Made by a program: the position numbers and the translations under genes. Shown one piece after another: positions 23,148-35,351 of a DNA stretch of 64,000 nt. The notes under the pieces were generated by a model. It did no database searches and was not told where the DNA came from. It was given only the letters and a program-made list of their open reading frames with translations. The stretch is taken from NCBI RefSeq assembly GCF_042453785.1, contig NC_091677.1, forward strand, positions 28,831,501-28,895,500. The letters are read 5' to 3'. Positions within the stretch are counted from its first letter, which is position 1. Each line of letters starts with the position of its first letter. The stretch comes from Malus domestica. Its lineage: Eukaryota > Streptophyta > Magnoliopsida > Rosales > Rosaceae.

Positions 23148-23687
23148 TGTTGATTATTGACTCAAACATGTAGTCAAAGTCCAAATCTTTGGGCTACTTT
23201 TGTGGTCAAAATTGTTGGATGGCATGCTACATGTGGGAAACCAAAATTGGATGCACTTATGCCTAATTCTTTTTGACTTGATGTTAGGCCTTTGGCCATT
23301 GATGTCTTTGAGAAGCTTTTCTTTGGCTATAAAAGGAGAGCAAGGTGTAGCTCATAAGCATGGAGAAGTAGAGAAGAACAAGGAAGAGAGAAAAATAGCA
23401 AGAAGCCATTTGGCATAGAGAAGAATTTTCTCAAATTGTCTTGTTTTGTATTTTTGGTTTTCTCTTCCTATTGTAAGTGTGAGAGCTTGGGGTTATTTGG
23501 GTCTTTGGGAAATTGAGTGATAAACACTATTGTATGTTCTCATTGATTATAGTGGAATACTCCGTCGTCTCCAAACTGGATGTAGGCATTGCCGAACCAG
23601 TATAAATCTTGGTGTTCTTGTTGGTGTTGTTTTTATTCTGTTCTGTCTTACTATTCACTTACAGTCGTACGCCGCTTCCGCACAACA
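23148..23687 (+). repeat. Copia 5' LTR
   Basis: 540 bp from TGTTGATTATTG to CGCACAACA, with a TATA box TATAAAA at 23328-23334. It looks identical to the 3' LTR, offset by 4775 bp. Confidence 0.95.
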
Positions 23688-23689
23688 AG

Positions 23690-23702
23690 TGGTACCAGAG
23701 CC
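23690..23702 (+). other. Copia primer binding site
   Basis: TGGTACCAGAGCC begins two bases after the 5' LTR. It matches the usual initiator-Met tRNA primer site TGGTATCAGAGC with one change. Confidence 0.8.
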
Positions 23703-23815
23703 CAGTTCCGTGAATAGTGTTGGCGCTACAGTTCAATGAACAGTGAACTGCTACAATATCTGTGAACAGTATTGTACCTGTGAACAATGCCGTATTTGTG
23801 AACAGTACCGAGTAG

Positions 23816-26800
23816 ATGGCTGGAGATAAAGATGAATCTGTAAGGAAGGAGTCAGCATCGTCTTCGTCTTCATCCAATAGACATCCAACCACTACTACAA
23901 GGTTAGAGGTTGATAAATTCAATGGCTCTAATAATTTTGGTATGTGGCAATGTGAAGTTATGGATGTGTTGTATCAACAAGAGTTGGATATGGTTCTGGA
24001 AGATAAACCAGAAGATATTGATGACAAGCAGTGGACGCGAATTAATCTTCATGCTTGTGCTGCTATTCGATCGTTCCTTGATAAGGAGTTGAAATACCCG
24101 TATATGAAGGAAACTTCTGCTAAGGAGTTATGGACGAAATTGGAGGAGAAGTATATGACCAAGAGCGCAGAAAATCGTCTCTTCTTGAAGAAGCGACTCT
24201 TCCGATTTCAGTATCGTCCAGGTATCTCTATGCACGAACACCTCAATGATTATAATAAAATACTTGCTGATTTAGCAAACCTTGATGTGAAAATTCCTGA
24301 CGAGGACAAGGCACTATGTTTGTTAAATTCATTGCCTGATGATTATGATCATTTGACAACTACTCTGTTGTATGGAAAATCCGAGGTGAAACTTGATGAG
24401 GTGTCTGCGGCATTGGTGAATCATGAGTGTCGTAAGAAGGAATTGAAGACTCACAATTCACAAACCGAGGCATTTGTTGCAAGGGGTCGAACAGAGGAAA
24501 GAAAATCTGGGAAGCGGGGAAAATCTCGTTCAAAGTCACGAGGGAAGTTTCCTGCTAAAGATGAATGTGCTTTTTGTCGCCAAAAGGGTCATTGGAAGAA
24601 AGACTGCCCCAAATTGAAGAACAAAGAGAAGGAGAAAGCGGGTTCTGAAGCAAATATTGCAAAATCTGGAGATGATGATTTCGAGTTTGCTTTGGCTAGT
24701 TCATATGCTGATGGTCACTCCAATGAGTGGATTTTGGATTCAGGTTGCACCTATCATATGTGTCCCATTCGGGAATGGTTTTCTAATTTCGAGGAGCTGG
24801 ATGGTGGAGTTGTTTTGATGGGTAATAATAATGCCTGCAAAACACAAGGGATAGGCAAAATCTGTTTGAAGATGCATGATGGAACAGTCAGAGAATTAAG
24901 TGATGTTCGGTATGTACCGGATATGAAGAAAAATCTTATCTCACTGGGTGCATTGGAATCCAAGGGTCTCAAGATCACCATGGAGGGTGGAGTTCTTAAA
25001 GCTGTGTACGGGGCACTGGTGGTGATGAAAGGTACAAGACGAAATAACTTGTATTTCTTGCAGGGGAATACAGTTATTGGTGGAGCAGCTGTCACCGAAG
25101 CTGCTGACGCAGATAGCACAGACACCACGAGGTTATGGCATATGCGTCTTGGGCATGCTGGTGAAAAAGCGTTGCAAGGATTGGTGAAGCAAGGCTTATT
25201 GAAAGGTGCAAAGGCATGCAAATTGGAATTCTGTGAGCATTGTGTGTTGGGTAAGCAAACTAGAGTAAAATTTGGCACTGCTATTCACCACACTAAGGGC
25301 ATTCTTGATTATGTTCACACTGATGTTTGGGGACCTTCCAAGAATGCATCTTGGGGAGGTAGCCATTATTTTGTCTCCTTTGTTGATGACTTCTCTAGAA
25401 GAATATGGGTGTACACCATGAAGCGTAAAGATGAAGTCTTGAAGATATTCCTGAAGTGGAAAAAGATGATTGAAACGCAAAGCGGTCGAAAGATCAAGAC
25501 TCTCAGATCAGACAATGGGGGTGAATATAAGTCTGATCCTTTCTTGAAAGTTTGTCAAGATGAGGGTATTGTGAGGCACTTCACGGTTAGGGAGACACCG
25601 CAACAGAATGGGGTGGCGGAGCGCATGAACCGTACTTTACTTGAGAAAGTTCGGTGTATGTTGTCTAATGCTGGATTAGGCAAGGCATTTTGGGCTGAGG
25701 CAATTACTTATGCAAGCCATCTCATTAATCGATTGCCAGCTGTTGCGAACGAGGGCAAAACGCCTATGGAGGTATGGTCTGGTAAACCTTGTACAGATTA
25801 CAAGTTTTTACACATATTTGGTTGTCCTGCTTACTATCGTGTCAGAGAAAGCAAGTTGGATCCAAGAGCAAAGAAAGCTCTATTTATGGGCTTTAGCACT
25901 GGCGTTAAGGGATACCGACTCTGGTGTCCAGATGAGAAGAAATTTGTTGTAAGCAGAGATGTGACTTTTGATGAGGCTGCTATGATTAATCAGAACAAGC
26001 ATGAAGGTGAAACTGAAGCGACCGAGACCATGAGTAGCTCAAAGCAGGTGGAGTTACTGAAGACTCCAGTTGTTCCAGTAAGGTCTGATGTTTCAAACAC
26101 TAGTCCTACAGTTAATTCTGATGATGAGGACGAGGATGATGAAGAGGAGGCACCTACCCAAGAGCCTCCACAGCAACAAGACTATATTGCAACCAGAAGA
26201 TCGAGAAGGGAAATCCGAAAGCCTGCTCGATTTACTGATATTGTGGCATATGCACTTCCCGTTATTGAAGATGATATTCCATCCGCCTACAAAGAAGCTG
26301 TCGTGAGTTCAGAGTGCGAGTTGTGGAAGAAATCTATGGATGAGGAGATGAAATCTCTTCATAAAAATAAGACTTGGAAGCTGGTTCAGTTACCAAAGGG
26401 GAAGAAAGCAATTGGTTGTAAATGGGTGTATGCCAAAAAGATGGAATCTTTGGGAAAAGACAATGTAAGATTCAAAGCCAGATTGGTAGCTAAAGGCTAC
26501 GCTCAGAAGGAAGGCATTGACTACAATGAGGTATTTTCTCCTGTAGTAAAACATTCTTCTATTCGTATTCTGTTGGCTTTGGTTGTGCAGTTTGACCTTG
26601 AGTTGGCTCAACTTGATGTCAAGACTGCGTTCTTACATGGTGATTTGGAGGAAGAGATTTATATGTCTCAACCAGAAGGTTTTAAGGTTGCTGGAAAGGA
26701 AAATTGGGTTTGCAAATTGGAAAAATCATTGTATGGCTTGAAGCAGTCTCCAAGACAATGGTACAAGCGATTTGATAGATTTATGATCGGGCAGAAGTAC

Positions 26801-27853
26801 ACAAGAAGTCACTATGACCATTGTGTATACTTTCGCAAACTACAAGATGGAACCTTCATTTATCTGCTTTTATATGTTGATGATATGCTTATAGCATGTA
26901 AGAGCAAAGTGGAGATTACAAGGTTGAAGACTCAACTAAGTAATGAATTTGAGATGAAGGACTTGGGAGAAGCTCGGAAGATACTAGGTATGGAAATTGA
27001 AAGAGATAGAGCGAAGGGCAAGATTAGTCTGTGTCAGAAGCAGTATTTGAAGAAGGTACTACAACGTTTCAGGATGAATGAAAATTCAAAACCGGTTAGT
27101 ACACCTCTTGCCTCTCATTTCAAACTTAGCGCTTCTATGTCTCCTAAAACTGTTAAAGAGAGTCAGTACATGGCTCAAATTCCTTATGCAAATGTTGTTG
27201 GTAGTTTGATGTATGCTATGGTGTGTACTAGGCCTGATATTTCACAAGCTGTTAGCATTGTCAGTAGATATATGCATAATCCAGGAAAAGGGCATTGGCA
27301 AGCTGTGAAATGGATTCTACGGTATATTCTGGGTACTGTGGATGTTGGTTTATTGTTCCAGCAGGATAAAGTTACTGGTAAATGTGTTGTTGGATATGTG
27401 GATTCTGATTACGCAGGTGATTTGGACAAGCGTAGGTCCACTACTGGTTTTGTATTCTCTATTGCTGGAGGTCCAGTAAGTTGGAGGTCGATTCTGCAAT
27501 CTACAGTTGCTTTGTCGACTACTGAGGCAGAATACATGGCTGTGACAGAAGCTATAAAGGAAGCCATCTGGCTTCAAGGGTTGCTTGATGACTTAGGGGT
27601 TCAACAAGACCATGTGGATGTTTATTGCGACAGTCAGAGTGCTATACATTTAGCAAAGAATCAAGTTCATCATGCACGTACGAAACACATTGACGTGAGG
27701 TTCCATTTTGTTCGTGAGGTTATTGACGAGGGAGATATTCTTCTTCAGAAGATTGGGACCGCTGACAATCCTGCGGATATGTTAACGAAGCCAGTTTCGT
27801 TGCACAAGTTTAAGCACTGCTTAGACTTGATTGGCGTTTGTAAAATTTGTTGA
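23816..27853 (+). CDS. Copia gag-pol polyprotein (intact)
   Basis: One uninterrupted 1345-residue frame. Order: gag (about 1-245); CCHC zinc knuckle [14 protein letters not shown] (about 251-264); aspartic protease with DSG in [13 protein letters not shown] (about 305); integrase with an HHCC-type N-terminus (WHMRLGHA), catalytic DVWGP and DNGGEY blocks and [13 protein letters not shown]; reverse transcriptase (about 850-1100) with active site YVDDMLIA (about 1020); RNase H (about 1195 onward) with [28 protein letters not shown] and the closing [10 protein letters not shown]. The order protease-integrase-RT-RNase H defines Copia. The start is the first ATG after the leader. No frameshift or stop was found, which is unusual for plant copies and agrees with the matching LTRs. 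Confidence 0.97.
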   Translation: MAGDKDESVRKESASSSSSSNRHPTTTTRLEVDKFNGSNNFGMWQCEVMDVLYQQELDMVLEDKPEDIDDKQWTRINLHACAAIRSFLDKELKYPYMKETSAKELWTKLEEKYMTKSAENRLFLKKRLFRFQYRPGISMHEHLNDYNKILADLANLDVKIPDEDKALCLLNSLPDDYDHLTTTLLYGKSEVKLDEVSAALVNHECRKKELKTHNSQTEAFVARGRTEERKSGKRGKSRSKSRGKFPAKDECAFCRQKGHWKKDCPKLKNKEKEKAGSEANIAKSGDDDFEFALASSYADGHSNEWILDSGCTYHMCPIREWFSNFEELDGGVVLMGNNNACKTQGIGKICLKMHDGTVRELSDVRYVPDMKKNLISLGALESKGLKITMEGGVLKAVYGALVVMKGTRRNNLYFLQGNTVIGGAAVTEAADADSTDTTRLWHMRLGHAGEKALQGLVKQGLLKGAKACKLEFCEHCVLGKQTRVKFGTAIHHTKGILDYVHTDVWGPSKNASWGGSHYFVSFVDDFSRRIWVYTMKRKDEVLKIFLKWKKMIETQSGRKIKTLRSDNGGEYKSDPFLKVCQDEGIVRHFTVRETPQQNGVAERMNRTLLEKVRCMLSNAGLGKAFWAEAITYASHLINRLPAVANEGKTPMEVWSGKPCTDYKFLHIFGCPAYYRVRESKLDPRAKKALFMGFSTGVKGYRLWCPDEKKFVVSRDVTFDEAAMINQNKHEGETEATETMSSSKQVELLKTPVVPVRSDVSNTSPTVNSDDEDEDDEEEAPTQEPPQQQDYIATRRSRREIRKPARFTDIVAYALPVIEDDIPSAYKEAVVSSECELWKKSMDEEMKSLHKNKTWKLVQLPKGKKAIGCKWVYAKKMESLGKDNVRFKARLVAKGYAQKEGIDYNEVFSPVVKHSSIRILLALVVQFDLELAQLDVKTAFLHGDLEEEIYMSQPEGFKVAGKENWVCKLEKSLYGLKQSPRQWYKRFDRFMIGQKYTRSHYDHCVYFRKLQDGTFIYLLLYVDDMLIACKSKVEITRLKTQLSNEFEMKDLGEARKILGMEIERDRAKGKISLCQKQYLKKVLQRFRMNENSKPVSTPLASHFKLSASMSPKTVKESQYMAQIPYANVVGSLMYAMVCTRPDISQAVSIVSRYMHNPGKGHWQAVKWILRYILGTVDVGLLFQQDKVTGKCVVGYVDSDYAGDLDKRRSTTGFVFSIAGGPVSWRSILQSTVALSTTEAEYMAVTEAIKEAIWLQGLLDDLGVQQDHVDVYCDSQSAIHLAKNQVHHARTKHIDVRFHFVREVIDEGDILLQKIGTADNPADMLTKPVSLHKFKHCLDLIGVCKIC

Positions 27854-27909
27854 TTGCCCCATGGGGGATTGGGAGATGACTATTTGGAGTTCTACTTAGA
27901 GGGTTTGAG

Positions 27910-27922
27910 TCAAGGTGGAGAT
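27910..27922 (+). other. Copia polypurine tract
   Basis: TCAAGGTGGAGAT-type purine-rich run immediately before the 3' LTR, in the expected place for plus-strand priming. Confidence 0.7.
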
Positions 27923-28462
27923 TGTTGATTATTGACTCAAACATGTAGTCAAAGTCCAAATCTTTGGGCTACTTTTGTGGTCAAAATTGTTGGATGGCAT
28001 GCTACATGTGGGAAACCAAAATTGGATGCACTTATGCCTAATTCTTTTTGACTTGATGTTAGGCCTTTGGCCATTGATGTCTTTGAGAAGCTTTTCTTTG
28101 GCTATAAAAGGAGAGCAAGGTGTAGCTCATAAGCATGGAGAAGTAGAGAAGAACAAGGAAGAGAGAAAAATAGCAAGAAGCCATTTGGCATAGAGAAGAA
28201 TTTTCTCAAATTGTCTTGTTTTGTATTTTTGGTTTTCTCTTCCTATTGTAAGTGTGAGAGCTTGGGGTTATTTGGGTCTTTGGGAAATTGAGTGATAAAC
28301 ACTATTGTATGTTCTCATTGATTATAGTGGAATACTCCGTCGTCTCCAAACTGGATGTAGGCATTGCCGAACCAGTATAAATCTTGGTGTTCTTGTTGGT
28401 GTTGTTTTTATTCTGTTCTGTCTTACTATTCACTTACAGTCGTACGCCGCTTCCGCACAACA
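27923..28462 (+). repeat. Copia 3' LTR
   Basis: 540 bp, apparently identical to the 5' LTR, ending CACAACA before the AAGAG duplication. The TATA box recurs at 28103-28109. It ends only 77 bp from the 3' edge of RING1 exon 1. Confidence 0.95.
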
Positions 28463-28722
28463 AAGAGGACCCATATGAAGAAAACCATATAAAGAGCAGA
28501 GAATATGGGATGGGAGAGAGAGAGAGATGATACGTAACCGGCATCATCTTCGTCATCTTCTTCTTGTTCTACTGCTGCTTGTTCTTCTTCTTCTTCCTCT
28601 TCTTGGTCTAGGAGTTGGTGTTCATCTTGCAGTCGAGATTGCTTGGGTCGTTGCCGTTGGTGGTGGCGATGTTCTACATCATCGCTGAGCTGCTCTGCTG
28701 TCGAACGCTTCTGTGAAGGCAT

Positions 28723-29210
28723 TGATGTATTCTATTTCGTACAAAACAAAGAGAAAACACACACACACACACAGATCGATGGAAACACAGAGAGAGAGAG
28801 AGAGAGAGATCGGTCGGTGGCTGTGTCTGTGAAAACGTTTCTCTCTCTGTATCTCACTGCCCGCCTAATAAGAAAGAAGAAGAAGAAGAAGAAGGCGACG
28901 AGGACTTACATGGAGAGATATTTACAATTACCCAATACACAAGCCGCTGGTCCAAGCATCATAATATAAGTGGAAAGAGTATATATTTTTTCGTGTCTTT
29001 TTCATTTGATATGATAAGTGGGTATCGATTTGTGTACTAGGTACAGAAAAAAATTCTCACTTGCATAGAATGCATTAACTGCTACCTTCATTGTTATTGT
29101 GACGTCCGTTTGATAAAACAGTAACATGTGTAAGTTTTTAGTACATGGTATTATAATATTTTATCAAGACATCACATGATAGTAAACTCATTCTATGTAA
29201 ATTGCTCTAT
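28723..29210. other. RING1 upstream region with microsatellites
   Basis: Directly upstream of the RING1 start on the minus strand: an AC run (about 28758-28773), a GA run (about 28788-28809) and an AAG run (about 28874-28893), then AT-rich sequence with CATCATAATATAAGTGG at 28958, the core of the small MITE seen at 17434. Probable promoter and 5' UTR. No further gene is visible. Confidence 0.35.
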
Positions 29211-29214
29211 TGAA

Positions 29215-29320
29215 GGCGATGTTGAGCTAGTAATAATGTGGTTCAAATTCGTGAAAATCGAACCTAAGACCTCTTACTTACAAGTGAAGATGAATACCAC
29301 TAAACCATAGTACTAAGTGG
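29215..29320 (-). mobile_element. SINE fragment, reverse orientation
   Basis: Reading the minus strand gives the A-box/B-box part of the 51221-51412 SINE: TAGTGGTATTCATCTTCACT, TAAGAGGTCTTAGGTTCGAT and AATTTGAACCACATTATT. The 3' half and tail are missing. Confidence 0.6.
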
Positions 29321-29360
29321 CAAAACAAACAAATTGATATTAAATAAATAAAACAACATA

Positions 29361-32340
29361 TTGTGGAGCCAAAAATAATCACAAGGCGATACATGGATTT
29401 TTGACAAAAAAGACAAAACTACCCTTGGGGCATACCGGGATTCCTACGCGCAAGCAGCGGGCAATTATCCCTCAACCAAGTCAAAAGTGCCCACAATAGG
29501 TATCAACTTAAAACCTAATTTATTCATATATTTCTATTTCATTATTTAGCTAATCAATTAGCTAAATACTATACTTATTCCATAATTCCTAAAACATTCC
29601 TTCTAAAATAATGATAAATAGCTAATTAATGGGTTAATTAGCTAATTATTCCCTTAATTAGCATTTAGACCTTTCACTTTACCCTAACTCCCACAAAAGG
29701 GCCGGCTATCCCCATTTCAAAACCTCATCCATCACCTTTTCTACCTTTTTCACCATTTCTTCCTTTTTATTAGCCAATAAATTCCATAACCACAAAAGCA
29801 TTTCCTTTTATGTTTAATTAGCCAATTAATTGGCTAATTAAACCAAAACAAAACCTAAAACCCTACTAAGTGGCTGGCCATCCTTTCCTCTCCTATAAAT
29901 TGGTTCCCATTTTCACCAAACACTAATTCCAATACTCATGCAAAAATCCCAAAATTCTCTAAACATTATTTCTCTCTAAATTCTAACTTTGGCATTGGAG
30001 GTTCTTCGGCCAAAGCCCCCCCCATTCATCGTGGGCGCGTGAGGCTTGTGGCCATAACCAAAGGTGTTATTTATTTTGTAGGTGCAATTTTGTCCAAGAT
30101 CAAGGAGGAAGAAATTTGCATCCACACATATTATTAAAGTGTTCCCATGTTTCCCTTGCTTTGTGTACTGCTCTTTTTGGGAGAGATTTTTCAAAGTACA
30201 GGTATTCAAACGATTCTTCATATGTTATTGTAAAACCCCTCCCCAAAAATTTCTATGTAATTATACAACATCCCTCAAAGTTAATGCAATTTGCATTTTG
30301 ACCCTTGGACACTAACCTTATTTGGATCCCTTTTGGGATTTCCTAACCCTTTTCCTCCTATCACGACTTGCCACGTGGCAAGTCCCCATCTCTTTCTCTC
30401 TTCTTCCCCCTCCCGAGTCAGCTCTCTCTTCTCTCTATCTCTCTCTCACTTTCAATTCTCTCTCCCTCTCCTTCACTCTCTACCTCTCTAGCTCTCTCAC
30501 TCTCTCCGATTGCACCCACACACACCCAGGAGACACCACGACCCACAGGGACCTCCCTTCCCCTTCCCTAGTCTCGGTGGAGCTCGGTGAAGCTTAGAAG
30601 CCTAGGAAAAATCCCAGGCGTACTTGCGACCTTTTGAGCAAAATCCGGCCACTTCCCGGCCACCACTCGTCGTGAAACAGGTACCAACTCCTTCCTTTCA
30701 CCTCCACCTTTATTTTAACACCTAGATCGGACCCTAGGATGTTTGGTCACCGTCAACTGGAGCTGGGAAAGCTCCGATGTTCGTTTTCCGTCGAAACCAA
30801 ACCCTTTGGGCCTTGCCAAAACCCGGGCTTTAGGCTTGTTACCCCTTAAGTCCAATCCAAAATCATTTTATTAATTTTCTTTTATTTCTGTTAAAACCCA
30901 AAGGTTTTGGGCTAGGCTTTCAACCCAAGGCCCGTTAGGATAAAACCCAAACCCTTTTTCTTGTAAGCATTCGGGCCGTTTGTACCACGGGCCCTTGGCC
31001 TTAGGGCCGGGCCCTAAGCCCAATTCCTAAAGCTAAACCCAGCCAATCTAAAACCCTAACCGGCCTAACCCAAACCCTAGGACCCAACCCGGATCCAACC
31101 CTAAACCAGTCCGACCTGGTTTGACCCATTGACCCTACTTGTTGACTTTGACCTTGACCGTTGACTTTTCGGGTTTTGTCCGAAACCCCTCCTAGGCTAA
31201 TTTCGACGTCCTGGACCATTTCTGACATTCGTTTTCCCAAATTAAATCGTTTGGGTATAGTTTTATCAATTGTACCCTTTATGTGCTTAGGTGCAATTAA
31301 TAGCAACAATTATGTCATTCCTATTTCGTACGGCTCTACGATGACGGAATATTTGTGAGTGGACCCCTTCTAAAATGCATGTTTTATTAGTAGAAATGCA
31401 TACATGAAAAGCACAATTAATGGTTACGTTTTATGAAACGTTTTATGAGTAAATTAGATTTACACTTGTGATATCTCATGCTTTACATAGAATATTTTGG
31501 AATACCATATTTTCTATTGAACCTATGTTCTTTGTAGGATATCTAATGGATGACGATATACTATTTAGAATATGTTTTTACACATTTCTTTATAGTACAG
31601 ATGATGGATGACTTTATACTATGAAGATGTTTTTGAGATAAATGTACCTATGTTTGAAAAGATTATGTTCAATGGTTTTGTGCGTATCTAGTGGTCAAAG
31701 TTCTGCCTTCGGGCGAGATACTTATATTGTCTTCGGGCGAGCGTGTGTAGGGCACTGTTCTGTGCATATGGAAGATGATACTTATATTGCCTTCGGGCGA
31801 GCATGTGTAGGGCACTGTTTTTTTTTTTTTTTTTTGGTAACTAGTGTAGGGCACTGTTCTGTGCAGAAGAGAGATACTGATATTGATACCACTAGTTAGC
31901 ACACTATATACGAGATATGTTTTATAAAGGTTTTATGGCATGCTAGGTTTTCAAAAAAATTACTACTTATTATGCTATTAGTTTTCATAAAACTTTGGGG
32001 GTTAGTATGTTGATAATTGTTTCAGTAGTGTGTGTGTGTGTGTGTATATATATATCAACTTGGTCCACTCATGTTTGTTTCGCGCCCCCTCATGACATAG
32101 GAATGAGGACTACGATCCGATGTACGAGGCATTCCCATACCAGTGACATTGTGCCATCTTCTCTGCTTGACTACTTTTGTAATAGCATCTTTCGCTTGTA
32201 ACCTGATTTAGAATATGCTCGGAACATGCCATGCATTATTGTTGTGAATTCATTGTTGGCAGTTGAATATTATTTATGTCACATTCTTTTATCTTGCTAC
32301 AATTTAGGTGCATGTTCTCAGCATTTGCTTTCATAAATGG
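29361..32340 (+). repeat. Non-coding LTR-like repeat block (Gypsy-type, unresolved)
   Basis: About 3 kb without any credible gene. It has features of a long plant LTR or leader: a TGTGGAGCC start, pyrimidine-rich CTCTCT tracts (30390-30510), GGCCC-rich and AACCC-rich stretches, and short tandem repeats around TTCGGGCGAG and TGTAGGGCACTGTTCTGTGC (31706-31870) broken by a 20-base T run. A perfect inverted repeat ACTTGCCACGTGGCAAGT (30365-30382) holds a G-box core. Boundaries and family are uncertain. Confidence 0.4.
31966..32212. repeat. Direct repeat, copy 1 (partner 33183-33430)
   Basis: Begins TATTATGCTATTAGTTTTCA, includes a TG microsatellite, CGCGCCCCC and CATTCCCATACCAGTGACAT, and ends TGATTTAGAAT. 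The second copy lies 1.2 kb away in the same orientation, with a longer TG run and scattered substitutions. Confidence 0.8.
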
Positions 32341-32342
32341 CT

Positions 32343-32690
32343 TGTGACACACCTCGACCTGGAATGTCCACTTGGACTCCGAATCAGGTTATGCTGGCTG
32401 ACACCTGGAGGGTGACGAAGCCATAAAGTGTAGTGATAAGTACTAATTTAGTACGAACCTAGGAAAATGAAATTGAAAGCCAAAAACCACGTCCACGACA
32501 GATTCCACTTTTGTCCAAAAAGGGTAAAATCGTCAACTCACACCAATGGAAAAGAAATCATAGTGAACAGTAGGGACGGGTCGTCACAACTTGCGTCACC
32601 TTCGAGTGTCGGCCAGCACGTGACCATCCCGATGTTCGTGGCACATCAGAATTGGGGCATGTCAATTACAATAAAAGTGGAGAAAATAGA
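32343..32690 (+). repeat. LTR-like unit starting TGTGACACACC
   Basis: Starts TGTGACACACCTCGACCTGG, followed by TATGCTGGCTGACACCTGGA and GGGTGACGAAGCCATAA. The same skeleton recurs at 60646 (TGACACACCCCAACCTAGA, GCATGCTGGCCGTCAC, GGGTGACATAGTCAT). Non-coding, a probable fragment of a Gypsy-type LTR family. Confidence 0.4.
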
Positions 32691-33002
32691 ATGAAATTTG
32701 TAGTTATTTATATTAATGAGATTTAAAATAAAACTTCATAATTTATGAGATTAAAAATATTAAAGATAAATTATACTCTCCAATATATTGTGTACGTTCA
32801 TAAAAAACTAACCAAAAAATTATTGTACCAAACCATGAGTACATTTTTCCAAAAAAAAAGAAGGGGGTATTAGGTTTAATAACATTATTAAATTTCTTCT
32901 ATTAAACTTGACATGGATACATTCTCAAATCAACGAAATAGAATGTACATATATAAGTTTAAAAATGGGTACATTTTATATTAAAAAAAGGGTACATTTT
33001 TC

Positions 33003-34190
33003 ATATAACATATTGATATATTTAAGAAGGAATAGGATCAAGGGACAAATATTTTTACAAACATTTTTACACTTCTTTGTGGCCTTTAGATTTTGTAATA
33101 TCCAAGGTTTCTTATTTATTCATTAAGTGACTTGGATCCTTATGTGGATTTTAACTAATATTAAAAATAAAATAAACTACTACTTATTATGCTATTAGTT
33201 TTCATACAACTTTGGGGGTTAGTATGTTGATAACTGTTTCAGTAGTGTGTGTGTGTGTGTGTGTGTATCAACTTGGTCAACTCATGTTTGTTTCGCGCCC
33301 CCCCAAGACATAGGAACAAAGACTATGATCCGACGTACTAGGCATTCCCATACCAGTGACATTGTGCCATCTTCTCTGCTTGACTACTCTTGTAATAACA
33401 TCTTTCGCTTGTAATCTGATTTAGAATTCGAACCTCGTCGGTGACTAATCTAACATTTAACTTACTAACGCTATCATTTCACTCAAAAAAAAAAGGAAAA
33501 AAAGAAAGAAAGGAGGTCTGAAACCTCTATCTCCGATCCCTAGGTCTGCAACTTCCATTTGGGCAAAACTTGTGATGGATATTCATGCCAATGAAGGAGT
33601 CTCAACTCATTAGGGAGATAATCAATTTCTCCATATAGGCGCACATTACTATTTACAAAAAGTATTTGAAGATTTTTCATCTTTGAGAAGCTTTTAGCAT
33701 TCAGACATATTTGATCTGGTTCGAAGCCTTCAGGGACCTGTAACTTGATGCCTTTAATTTTATTTGTTCCCTAGGATTAGAAAATATTAACATTAGCCAA
33801 TGAAGTTCAAACAAAAAAAAGAAAGCTACTATTAGCACTCTAAAAAAATCATCTTGCACTTTCTTCCTATTGTAATTTATAAGAACATAGGTCTGGTTTT
33901 CTTTGTAGCCTTCATACCTCCTTTCTTATTTTCACGGTTAGGGTTTCTTCCCTTTTTTTATATATATTTTTTAATTTTCTTCTAGATTTTATGTTTTTTC
34001 AATTTTATTTTTATTTTTAATATTAGTTAAAATCCACATAAGTATCCAAGTCACTTAATGAATAAATAACAACCCTTGAATGTTATAAAATCTAAAGGCT
34101 CCAAAGAAGTGTAAAAATGTTTGTAAAAATATTTGTCCCTTGATCCTATCCCATTTAAGAATGGGTACATATCAATTTTCTATAAAAAAA
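33003..34190. mobile_element. Foldback element with about 160-bp inverted arms
   Basis: The left arm (about 33020-33178, including GGATCAAGGGACAAATATTT and GTGACTTGGATCCTTATGTG) recurs inverted at about 34005-34165 (AAATATTTGTCCCTTGATCC, CACATAAGTATCCAAGTCAC). Between the arms lie the second copy of the 31966-32212 repeat and an AT-rich filler with no open gene. GGGTACA motifs occur just outside both arms. A large non-autonomous TIR or foldback element that carries captured repeat DNA. Confidence 0.65.
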
Positions 34191-35340
34191 TTAATGGGTA
34201 CAAGCTTATTCTAATTTTATTTTTTATATTTTGAAAATGTTTGAATTGAAAATTAATTAGGAGTTTTAAAATTCTAAATCAATTATTAATTTTTATTATA
34301 AAAATTATGTAACTTACATGTATTCGTTAATATATTAATGATAGAGACTTTGATCAAAATCCAAAACAAATAAGTTCTTAATCAATGAACATTAGAAACA
34401 AGGGACCATATACTAATTTTTCCTTTAGATAAACCTGTCAAAATCATTGCCGACATGAAAATACAACACAAAGTGAGAAAAAAAAATTTAAGTATTTAGG
34501 TTGAGCCTTATTCACCAAGAAAAAAAAAACCTTAAGGACATTATTCGGCAAAAATGCAAAAGACTCGATGACATTAAACCCCGAAATAGTGTCTTGAAGT
34601 AGACGTTCTCAGAAGTTGGCTGATGATAACCACTACTTGCTTGCTCCAGTAAATTACGACAAAAATGCGTATGGAGGGGCTCTCGTACAATTAAGTTTTG
34701 GTCGTAGTGTCGTTATCGTCCCGTAGAAACTTGTCATGTGTTCAAAAAATGCACTTTCTATCCAATGAACAAATGACACATAGTGACATGAGATGATCTC
34801 TCATACCACTAACCTCGGTTTCACAATTTTTCCAACTTGGACATCAATGCCGACCCTCCGGATGTCCATGTCCGAGTCCAATTGTCCCACTTAAGCTTAA
34901 ACCACCAAAATTGTCCCACTTAAAAAAACAGTTCCATCAACATTTGCTTAGTCAGATTACACAAAGCTTAAACCACCAAAATTGTCCCACTTAAAAAAAC
35001 AAAAGAGAACATCTAGAGAAAACAACACTTAAAAGAACTCATTAGCAAGTTTGAAAAAAAAAGAAAAAAAAAAAAAAGAACTCATTAGCATGTTCCTTCC
35101 ATTCCGATTACAGATTAATAAACGAACCATTAATGTTTTCTTGTGCGACCTCAAACATCAAAGTATTGAGGCTTTTTTATTCCCGTCCATTTGATGCAGT
35201 CTCTTTCCCCTTCCAGATAATTCCGCATACACAAGAATATACCAAAGGATAAATCAGCCGAGTAGCAGCAATCCTAGCACGGTCCATGAAATTGATTCGT
35301 CTTACAAGCCAAATATCCAACATCTATTATTATTATCATA
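34190..35340. other. Gene-free AT-rich interval with a short direct repeat
   Basis: No supported gene. CTTAAACCACCAAAATTGTC followed by CCACTTAAAAAAACA occurs twice (about 34895-34932 and 34968-35005), 73 bp apart. A-rich runs follow at 35055-35078. It ends at the 3' side of the SBP-box gene. Confidence 0.4.
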
Positions 35341-35351
35341 CATCTTTAAAT

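Larger units (their letters stand above)
23148..28462 (+). mobile_element. Complete Ty1/Copia LTR retrotransposon in RING1 intron 1
   Basis: 5315 bp, bounded by 540-bp LTRs (TGTTG...CAACA) and a 5-bp target-site duplication AAGAG (23143-23147 and 28463-28467). Order: 5' LTR, Met-tRNA primer site, one gag-pol frame, polypurine tract, 3' LTR. I saw no difference between the LTRs, and the coding frame is unbroken, so insertion was recent and the element may still be autonomous. It lies antisense to its host gene. Confidence 0.97.
18371..28722 (-). pseudogene. RING1: RING1-type PRC1 E3 ubiquitin ligase gene with in-frame stop in the RING finger
   Basis: Ten minus-strand exons join in frame over 474 codons: 28722-28539, 23075-23033, 22567-22509, 21224-21143, 20992-20872, 20703-20662, 20307-19789, 19574-19467, 19097-18867, 18403-18371. 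RING1 proteins catalyse H2A monoubiquitination in Polycomb complex 1. Visible: MPSQKR start and acidic N-terminus, RING finger (RKDVHCPICLG ... LHRFCRECIDKSMRLG, NNECPACRAHCASRRSLRDD), the plant VVWSSEMLVWGR stretch, and a C-terminal RAWUL-like region (SVKHLCEYVSHQTPLRAEEVEL ... CTSSRDHLILAYRRKE). At 21192-21190 (codon 107) the conserved VMEC is VMG then TGA, so a stop replaces the third zinc-ligand cysteine. Every splice site and the remaining frame look intact, so this is either a very young null allele or pseudogene, or a sequence error. Intron 1 holds a 5.3-kb Copia element in the opposite orientation. Confidence 0.8.

Noticed and set aside
24754-25480. Minus-strand open frames of 174 and 94 codons inside the Copia element
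   Set aside because: They lie antisense to the intact gag-pol frame and have no domain. They are by-products of coding composition.
30291-30597. Three overlapping Ser/Leu-rich frames
   Set aside because: They are translations of a CTCTCT tract in an LTR-like region, open in several frames at once.
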